Source: DTU080 sp050945315
GTDB taxonomy: Bacteria > Bacillota > Limnochordia > DTU080
Length of the DNA: 20,522 nt
NCBI GenBank assembly: GCA_050945315.1
Contig: JBMNSS010000032.1
Location: 1-20,522, forward strand
Direction: 5' to 3'
Position numbers and translations under genes: made by a program
In this document: positions 15,219-20,522 of the stretch, piece by piece
Position numbering within the stretch: position 1 is the first letter of the stretch
How the letters are laid out: each line of letters starts with the position of its first letter
Notes under the pieces: generated by a model
What the model was told of the DNA's origin: nothing
The model's database searches: none
Seen by the model: only the letters and a program-made list of their open reading frames with translations

Positions 15219-15491
15219 CTATCGTGTTCGGGCCAGTATCGTCTCGAGTCGAATGCCGTTGTCAGAGAAGGTCTTGACGTTGACCCGGCAATTAGTCGAT
15301 GGACCGCACTTCTCTCCGATGACCAGACCTGCATCACGTAACACCTTCAAGTGGTGAGACATGGTCGGCTGAGGGAGCCCCAGATGATGTGCCAGCTCAC
15401 AGACACTGCGCTGTTGATCTTCCAGACTGGCGATGATCTGCAGCCGGGTTTCGTCACCTAAGGCCTTGAAAATGCGGACGAGATCGAGCAC
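15219..15491 (-). CDS. ArsR/SmtB-family winged-helix transcription regulator
   Basis: A 90-residue regulator. It opens with the typical LVRIFKALGDETRLQIIASL, and the recognition helix block is VCELAHHLGLPQPTMSHHLKVLRDAGLV, followed by the wing (IGEKCGPSTNCRVN). Three cysteines (in SVCEL, EKCGP and TNCRV) could bind metal or sense redox state, but the classic ELCVCD arsenic motif is incomplete. The start is GTG at 15491, 6 bases after GGAGG. It heads the ATP-grasp-kamA-amidohydrolase operon and is divergent from the ispH-hpnC gene, so it probably controls itself and its own operon, and may control squalene synthesis too. ArsR proteins usually repress and release DNA when they bind their ligand. 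Confidence 0.9.
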   Translation of the reverse strand: MLDLVRIFKALGDETRLQIIASLEDQQRSVCELAHHLGLPQPTMSHHLKVLRDAGLVIGEKCGPSTNCRVNVKTFSDNGIRLETILARTR

Positions 15492-15522
15492 ACTCTACCT
15501 CCTCCCATCGTTTGTTCATATC

Positions 15523-15544
15523 ATATGTGAGCATATCTACATAT
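15523..15544. promoter_or_regulatory. Candidate ArsR operator in the divergent promoter region
   Basis: ATATGT (15523-15528) and ACATAT (15539-15544) form an inverted repeat with a 10-base centre, set in a run of CATAT repeats (15517-15544) that is AT-rich compared with its surroundings. It starts 32 bases upstream of the arsR start codon and covers a minus-strand TATGAT that could be the arsR -10 box. The spacing is typical of dimeric ArsR sites. Binding is inferred, not shown. Confidence 0.45.
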
Positions 15545-15635
15545 TTGCCTATGCGAATGGATCAATATGTCCGAGTTTGAGGTCTATTCACCGTTGTCTG
15601 CGGAGGCTCCTTCCTGTTCACGGAAAGTTTACCTT

Positions 15636-15664
15636 AGTCCGCGGGTCAAAACTCAACCCGGACT
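15636..15664 (+). other. Hairpin in the leader of the ispH-hpnC gene
   Basis: AGTCC-GC-GGGT (15636-15646) pairs with ACCC-GGACT (15656-15664), giving nine base pairs with a two-base bulge and a nine-base loop. It is not followed by a T-run, so it is not an intrinsic terminator. It lies about 80 bases before the chosen start of the fusion gene and could be part of its 5' leader or a stable element of the divergent promoter region. No known riboswitch fits. Confidence 0.3.
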
Positions 15665-15745
15665 ATGGTAAAGTAGTGAATGGACAGCCGGGCTCGACTA
15701 CATAAAGAGATGACACTGACCGGCATCCTCATGGGGAGGTATCGT

Positions 15746-17458
15746 ATGGAGGTCATCAGGGTCACCCCTCGCGGATACTGCTATGGCGTCGTTGACGCCA
15801 TCAAAAAAGCAAAAGATGCGGCGCTCAACCCGGATATCCCCCGCCCCATATATATTCTGGGGCTTATAGTCCACAACAGACACGTCGTCGATGAATTGCG
15901 GGAAGAACACGGTATCATTTCGCTCGACGGAGCGGATCGTCTGTCACTGCTCAAACAGATTGATCGGGGCACGGTGATCTTCACCGCCCACGGTGTTTCT
16001 CCCCGCATAAAGCAGGAGGCGGAAGCCCGCGGCCTGATGTGTATCGATGCCACTTGCCCTGATGTGACGCGCACGCATGATCTGGTCCGACAGCTGGTGG
16101 AGCGCGGCTATCATATCATATATGTCGGCAAGCGCGGTCATCCTGAATCCGAAGGCATCGTCGGTGAAGCACCCAACCATGTTCACCCTATAGAGAATAT
16201 GGGCGATGTCGATGCTTTGCAGTTACCTTCTGCTCCTCTTGCGGTGACGACGCAGACCACTCTGAGTCAATGGGATACCAAGGATCTCATCGACTACATC
16301 CGTTGCCGATATCCCGACATTGAAGTGTACAATGAGATCTGCTTGGCCACGCAGGAACGCCAGGTAGCCGCCGTGGAGGCGGCTGCAGGTGCCGATGTGG
16401 TGATCGTCGTCGGAGATTCCCGCTCCAACAACTCCAATCGCCTCGTTCAGGTGGTGCAAGAAAGGGCCGGTAAACCAGCCTATCTCGTAGACAGCGCGCG
16501 GGATCTTCGTCCCGAATGGTTTATAGGGGCCAAGAGAGTGGCGGTCACTGCCGGATCCTCAACACCCACCGCCCTCACTCGGGAAGTGATCGAGGCTCTC
16601 GAACGCTGGCCCACGGCACAACCGGCAGTCGACACCACAGATCTGGCGCGATCGCACTACGAGAATTTCACCGTCTTGTCGTGGCTGCTCCCCCGCCGTC
16701 TTCGTCGGGATGTGAGCAATCTCTATGCCTACTGTCGGACGGTGGATGATCTTGGGGATGAGGCCCCCGGAGATCGTTTGGCGCTGCTGGCTGAGTTTGA
16801 AGCCGATCTGCGACGTTGTTTTTCCGGAACCCCTGAGCAACCGCTCTTGGTGGCCCTGCAGCAGACCATTCTGCGCCACGATCTGCCCGAGAAGCCCTTC
16901 TTGGACTTGATAGCTGCCAATCGGCAAGATCAAGAAAAGGCGCGCTATGCCACATGGGAGGAACTCCTCGACTACTGTACCTATTCGGCCAATCCGGTGG
17001 GTAGGTTGTATCTGCAGATCATCGGTTTCACTGACGCTAAACGTCAGGAGTTGTCCGATGCCATTTGTACGGCGTTGCAGCTGGTCAATTTCTGGCAGGA
17101 TATCTCCGTGGATGCCGAGATGGGGCGCCTGTACATTCCTCAGGAAGCTTTGCGGAAGGCGGGAGTCAGCGAAGAAGAGGTACTCGAAGGCAGAGACTCG
17201 GTGTCATCCGGGGCCTTGGTAAGCGATCTGTGTGCCTATACCCGGGAGTTTTTCGAGCGCGGTTCGGCACTGTTGTCCATGTTGCCGTGGCCCCACTGTT
17301 ACAATGTCCGTCTGTTTGTCCTGGGCGGTATGTCTGCCCTGGCAGCCGTGGAAGCCGATCGCGACACCGCCCTGTCAAAACGACCCGTGCTGTCCCGATC
17401 TCACAAGCGTGCTCTCGCTCTGCGAGCGCTCTTGCCGCGTTTTCTCGGAGGTGTCTAG
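15746..17458 (+). CDS. IspH-HpnC fusion: HMBPP reductase joined to hydroxysqualene-forming synthase
   Basis: One 570-residue protein holds two complete enzymes. Residues 1-290 are IspH (4-hydroxy-3-methylbut-2-enyl diphosphate reductase), with cluster cysteines Cys12, Cys104 and Cys199, substrate residues His43, GHPESEG (131-137), TTQTT, GDSRSNNSNR and AGSSTPT. Residues about 298-570 are HpnC, which turns presqualene diphosphate into hydroxysqualene, with ARSHYENF, the metal motif DDLGDE (334-339) and NFWQDISVD (448-456). The linker (about 288-300) has no stop, no frameshift and no ribosome site with an ATG, so this is a true fusion. The ATG at 15746 has GGAGG 6 bases upstream and puts Cys12 at its usual place; the frame is open to 15680 without family similarity. 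HpnD begins in the stop codon. Confidence 0.93.
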   Translation: MEVIRVTPRGYCYGVVDAIKKAKDAALNPDIPRPIYILGLIVHNRHVVDELREEHGIISLDGADRLSLLKQIDRGTVIFTAHGVSPRIKQEAEARGLMCIDATCPDVTRTHDLVRQLVERGYHIIYVGKRGHPESEGIVGEAPNHVHPIENMGDVDALQLPSAPLAVTTQTTLSQWDTKDLIDYIRCRYPDIEVYNEICLATQERQVAAVEAAAGADVVIVVGDSRSNNSNRLVQVVQERAGKPAYLVDSARDLRPEWFIGAKRVAVTAGSSTPTALTREVIEALERWPTAQPAVDTTDLARSHYENFTVLSWLLPRRLRRDVSNLYAYCRTVDDLGDEAPGDRLALLAEFEADLRRCFSGTPEQPLLVALQQTILRHDLPEKPFLDLIAANRQDQEKARYATWEELLDYCTYSANPVGRLYLQIIGFTDAKRQELSDAICTALQLVNFWQDISVDAEMGRLYIPQEALRKAGVSEEEVLEGRDSVSSGALVSDLCAYTREFFERGSALLSMLPWPHCYNVRLFVLGGMSALAAVEADRDTALSKRPVLSRSHKRALALRALLPRFLGGV

Positions 17459-18318
17459 TGGATTACTCTCTGGCTGAAGCCTATGCATCTTGCGCAGCCC
17501 ATACCCGTGCTGAAGCGAAGAATTTCTACTATGCGTTTGTCATGTTGCCGTCCGCCCGGCGAAGAGCGATCTACGCCTTGTACTCTTTTTGTCGAACCGT
17601 GGATGATGCAGCTGATGAAGCCCCCTCTCCGGCTATTGCCGAAGATGAGCTCAAAAAGATCCGCTATGATTTGGCGCTGTGTCTTGAAGGGCGACCGCCG
17701 AATCTCCAGTTTGCCGCTCTCGCCGATACCATTACTCGCTTCGGTTTGAAACCCGAGCATTTGCTGGCGGTTATCGATGGGGTGGAACAGGATCTCACTG
17801 TGACTCGCTATGACGATTTTGATCAGCTCCGAGATTACTGCTGGAAGGTTGCCGGTGCCGTAGGCCTTCTGTCTTTGGCGATTTTTGGCTACTCAGATTC
17901 TCGCGCGGAGGCGTACGCGGAGGACCTTGGATTGGCCATGCAACTGACGAATATTCTCCGGGACATAAAGGAGGATCTGGCCCGGGATCGCATCTATCTG
18001 CCCCGGGACGAAATGGTCCACTATGGCATCACGGAGGAGATACTGGCCCGCGGTGAGCTCGACTCGGGCTTAAGGGATTTCCTCGCCTTTCAGGCAGAGC
18101 GAGCGCGTCACTACTTCGAATCAGGTCTTCGCCTCATACCCTTGGTGGACTACTCCTCTCGGGTTTGTCCAATGATGTTGCACGCTGTGTACTCGCGGGT
18201 CTTGGATCATATCGAGGGAGCCGATTACGATGTCTTCTCTCAACGCCGGGGACCCTCGGGCTCTGAGAAGGTGGGGCTTCTTTTGAAGGTGTGGCTGCGA
18301 TGTCTGCGCCCGTGGTGA
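17458..18318 (+). CDS. hpnD: Presqualene diphosphate synthase HpnD
   Basis: A 286-residue squalene/phytoene synthase-family enzyme that condenses two farnesyl diphosphates to presqualene diphosphate. The two Mg-binding motifs are present: DDAADE (residues 49-54, in SFCRTVDDAADEAP) and NILRDIKED (about 165-173), followed by RIYLPRDEM. The start is GTG at 17458, which shares one base with the stop of the preceding gene (TAGTG), with GGAGG 6 bases upstream; the frame is open to 17065 but that part lies inside the HpnC domain. The downstream hpnE start lies inside its last 19 bases. It differs from the paired HpnC in lacking the NFWQD form of the second motif, as usual for HpnD. Confidence 0.94.
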   Translation: MDYSLAEAYASCAAHTRAEAKNFYYAFVMLPSARRRAIYALYSFCRTVDDAADEAPSPAIAEDELKKIRYDLALCLEGRPPNLQFAALADTITRFGLKPEHLLAVIDGVEQDLTVTRYDDFDQLRDYCWKVAGAVGLLSLAIFGYSDSRAEAYAEDLGLAMQLTNILRDIKEDLARDRIYLPRDEMVHYGITEEILARGELDSGLRDFLAFQAERARHYFESGLRLIPLVDYSSRVCPMMLHAVYSRVLDHIEGADYDVFSQRRGPSGSEKVGLLLKVWLRCLRPW

Positions 18319-19583
18319 TAGTCGGCGGCGGTCTGGCGGGGATCTCGGCAGCCTGTCACTTGGCCGACCAAGGCTTTAAGGTGCGTCTTTTGGAGAAAAG
18401 CCGCCGCTTGGGTGGACGGGCCCAGGGGGGCAATCGCCTGACGCTGGGCTGTTGTACATCGTATCTTCAGCTTCTCGACATGTTGGGAACCCGCCACTTG
18501 ATTCATATGCAAGAGCGTATGGATATCACTGTGGCTTACCAAGGGCGCAGAAGCAGGCTTCATGCGGTGGCCCTGCCTCATCCTTGGGCTCTTGCCCCGT
18601 CGTTTCTGCGCTATCCCTTTCTGAGCGTGAGGGCCAAGGGCACTGTGGGACGCGCTCTGCTCAGAATCGCCCGAGGGGCACAACCGCTGCCGGAGGAGAG
18701 CTTCGCCGCGTGGCTTGAACGGCACCGCCAGCCCAGGCAGGCGCGCCGGTTCTTCTGGGAACTCATTGCTGCTCCCACGCTCAACTCACCGGCTGAGACA
18801 GCTGCCGCAGAGTTTGCGTTGCTTGTCTTCCGGGAGGCGGTCCTGGGCGGTCCGCACACAGCGACACTGGGCTTTATCCCATATGATGCCGCTCGGCTTT
18901 TGGAGCCTGTCAGCCGTTTTCTGGCCGACCGGGGGAGTCAAGTCCAACTGCAGGCTTCCGTGGAGAGAATCGCTGAGGCCGCCGGGGATCCGCGTTTTAG
19001 GGTGCATCTGAAAAACGGCGAAGTGTTGGAGGCATCTAGGGTGGTGGCGGCGGTCCCGCATACGGACTTACTCCGACTTCTTCCGCCCGCTTGGTGTCAG
19101 TTGGCTCCTTTTTCCGGTTTGAGCAACCTCTCCCGACGGCCCATCATTGATGTCATGCTCACATACGATCGGCCCGTACTCTCTGAGCCGGTGATAGCCA
19201 TTCCCGGCTTGCCCGCTCTTTGGGTCTTCCCCAAACAACCGCAAGAAGGGACGCAGAGGATCGCGGTCTCAATCAGCTGCCCGGATGGGCTGACCGATCA
19301 GGAAGCCGCCCGTGTCGTCCGTTGGACGCATGAGCGCTTGGCTACGGCCTGTCCGGTGGTCCAAGGGGCATCTCTTGTGCAGGGGCGTGTCTACACGCAT
19401 AGGGGAGCCACCTTCTCGGTAGCTCCCCGGGATCAAGACTTGCGTTTGCCTTCCCTATCGCCCATCGCCGGATTGTTCTTGGCCGGAGACTGGACAAGAA
19501 CTGGCTGGCCCGCCACTATGGAAGGGGCCGTGCGCAGCGGACTGAATGCCGCATACGCGGTCAGTCAAGCCGCTCCAGACTGA
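18300..19583 (+). CDS. hpnE: Hydroxysqualene dehydroxylase HpnE, FAD-dependent
   Basis: A 427-residue flavoprotein of the phytoene desaturase/amine oxidase group that reduces hydroxysqualene to squalene. The N-terminal FAD site is clear (VVIVGGGLAGISAACHLA, then LLEKSRRLGGRA), as is the C-terminal flavin block GLFLAGDWTRTGWPATMEGAVRSG. I chose the ATG at 18300, 10 bases after AAGG; a GTG at 18291 is possible but sits too near any ribosome site. It overlaps hpnD by 19 bases, so the three genes are tightly coupled. With HpnC and HpnD it completes the route from farnesyl diphosphate to squalene. No hopene cyclase follows; the next gene is convergent and overlaps its end by 23 bases. Confidence 0.93.
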   Translation: MSAPVVIVGGGLAGISAACHLADQGFKVRLLEKSRRLGGRAQGGNRLTLGCCTSYLQLLDMLGTRHLIHMQERMDITVAYQGRRSRLHAVALPHPWALAPSFLRYPFLSVRAKGTVGRALLRIARGAQPLPEESFAAWLERHRQPRQARRFFWELIAAPTLNSPAETAAAEFALLVFREAVLGGPHTATLGFIPYDAARLLEPVSRFLADRGSQVQLQASVERIAEAAGDPRFRVHLKNGEVLEASRVVAAVPHTDLLRLLPPAWCQLAPFSGLSNLSRRPIIDVMLTYDRPVLSEPVIAIPGLPALWVFPKQPQEGTQRIAVSISCPDGLTDQEAARVVRWTHERLATACPVVQGASLVQGRVYTHRGATFSVAPRDQDLRLPSLSPIAGLFLAGDWTRTGWPATMEGAVRSGLNAAYAVSQAAPD

Positions 19584-20522
19584 TGCGCATCGCATCGTTC
19601 CAGCTTTGGCCGGGCTCGACGTTTTGCACACCGGAATCAACTCCGGCGGCCTGTAGGTTGAAGGCATTGCCGGAACAAGTATATGGTTCGAGACAGATGG
19701 CGGCTCTTTCAGGTGGTGTGTAGATTACCCATTCCCTGAATGTGGGTCCGCCGCCTATATTGAGTCTGAGCTTCGCTTTTTCATCGATCAGTGATGCTGT
19801 GGTCCAGCCGTCGGAATCCCGCTCTACGTCGGTGAACATATCATCGTAGAAATTGTCTGCGATCACTATGCCCGCCCTCAGATCCATCTTGCCGCTCACG
19901 GGCAGGCGCTGGCCGGTCGGAACCAAGTCCGGAGCAGGTGACAGTTCCCAGTACTTGCCGGCGGGCACCTGCAAACGACACTCATCCCGGCTGCTGTCAG
20001 AGCTCAGGGGCAGGTTGAAATAGGGATGCCACCCAAAGCCCATGGGCATCTTCTGGCTGCCGGTATTCCTCCCTTCCACTTCGACACTGAGCCCGGTTGC
20101 AGTCAGTCTGAATATCATTCTGATCTCAAACGGGAAGGGAAACTGGCGCTGGATATCAGGAGTGTTGCCGTCAAAACGGAAGGCGACCCATGCCTCGCTG
20201 TTGTCGGCTCCTTGGGCCTCCAGCTCAAAAGGAGCAGCGGTTACGAAGCCGTGACGAGCGTTGCCGTCCGGGTAGACCTCGAGCTGGAATTCCTTCCCGC
20301 CGTACGCAAAGCGGCCGCGGGCCAGGCGACTGGGAAAGGGAAACAAAACCGGAGATCCATAGCGGGTCGGCGCCTCATGCAATGCTTTCGCATCTGGTGG
20401 TGAAGAGATCAGGGAAACGGCGGTTTCTCCGTCAGAGGGCGAAAGCGCCAGCGCGATCAAGTTGGCTCCTACGCTTGGAAGTATCGCGGCCTGGGATTCA
20501 TTCGGGCCACGCAGAACCCAGA
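19561..20522 (-). CDS. Aldose 1-epimerase (mutarotase)-like protein, 5' end outside the window
   Basis: Reading on the minus strand, the frame is open from the window edge: it begins WVLRGPNESQAAILPSVGANLIAL, the usual first strands of an aldose epimerase, so the gene starts beyond 20522 and the TTG at 20460 is not the start. Family residues are present: RHGFV, the catalytic-type histidine in FGWHPYFNLP, and the glutamate in CLEPYTCSGNAF near the C-terminus. Members interconvert alpha and beta anomers of aldoses or act on sugar phosphates; the substrate cannot be set from this fragment of about 320 residues. It ends 23 bases inside the 3' end of hpnE, tail to tail, with no terminator between. 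Confidence 0.88.
   Translation of the reverse strand, partial: WVLRGPNESQAAILPSVGANLIALALSPSDGETAVSLISSPPDAKALHEAPTRYGSPVLFPFPSRLARGRFAYGGKEFQLEVYPDGNARHGFVTAAPFELEAQGADNSEAWVAFRFDGNTPDIQRQFPFPFEIRMIFRLTATGLSVEVEGRNTGSQKMPMGFGWHPYFNLPLSSDSSRDECRLQVPAGKYWELSPAPDLVPTGQRLPVSGKMDLRAGIVIADNFYDDMFTDVERDSDGWTTASLIDEKAKLRLNIGGGPTFREWVIYTPPERAAICLEPYTCSGNAFNLQAAGVDSGVQNVEPGQSWNDAMRISLERLD

Noticed and set aside
15517..15544. CATAT repeats considered as a CRISPR or iteron array
   Set aside because: The units are only five to six bases with irregular spacing, and a single divergent promoter with an operator explains them.
17065..17457. N-terminal extension of HpnD by 131 codons
   Set aside because: It is an out-of-frame reading of the HpnC domain; the GTG at 17458 has a good ribosome site and gives the normal family length.
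20458..20460. TTG as the start codon of the epimerase-like gene
   Set aside because: The family-like sequence continues upstream in frame to the window edge, so the gene is cut by the window rather than starting here.

Overview
The window looks like a chromosomal segment of a GC-rich, spore-forming member of the Bacillota (Firmicutes) that probably also has an outer membrane. The spore-former inference rests on two adjacent CotF-type coat proteins (10387-11057). The outer-membrane inference rests on a secreted subunit / periplasmic chaperone / usher-like barrel cluster (28-4767). Limnochordia-like diderm Bacillota would fit both, but the assignment is inference: no rRNA or ribosomal protein gene is present.

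Layout. (1) 28-4767, plus strand: a secreted beta-rich protein, a strong terminator, a PapD/FimC-like chaperone and a 1000-residue usher-like protein with two C-terminal SdrD-B-like repeats. (2) 4768-5129: a gap holding a minus-strand promoter-like pair and an intrinsic terminator that would bracket a ~205-nt RNA. (3) 5130-5762: a GloC/YcbL-type metallo-beta-lactamase-fold hydrolase, overlapping tail to tail with the next operon. (4) 10150-5756, minus strand: a small exported protein, the E1alpha, E1beta and E2 subunits of a branched-chain 2-oxoacid dehydrogenase, and lipB for lipoylation of E2. (5) 10387-11057, plus strand: two CotF-like proteins, closed by a long hairpin shared with the convergent operon. 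(6) 15491-11079, minus strand: ArsR-type regulator, a divergent ATP-grasp-like protein, lysine 2,3-aminomutase and a dihydroorotase-family amidohydrolase. (7) 15746-19583, plus strand, divergent from arsR: an IspH-HpnC fusion, HpnD and HpnE, overlapping at each junction. (8) 19561-20522, minus strand: the 3' part of an aldose 1-epimerase-like gene that runs off the window edge.

How the genes work together. The dehydrogenase makes branched acyl-CoAs, usable as iso/anteiso fatty acid primers, and LipB supplies the octanoyl precursor of its lipoyl cofactor. HpnC, HpnD and HpnE together convert farnesyl diphosphate to squalene, so two separate loci bear on membrane lipids; the hopene cyclase is not in the window. 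The standout feature is the fusion of IspH, the last step of the MEP isoprenoid pathway, to HpnC in one reading frame with no plausible internal start. The second is the ArsR / ATP-grasp / KamA / amidohydrolase operon, which has the look of a beta-lysine-using pathway but whose product cannot be named from sequence. The third is the chaperone-usher-like cluster in a spore-former.
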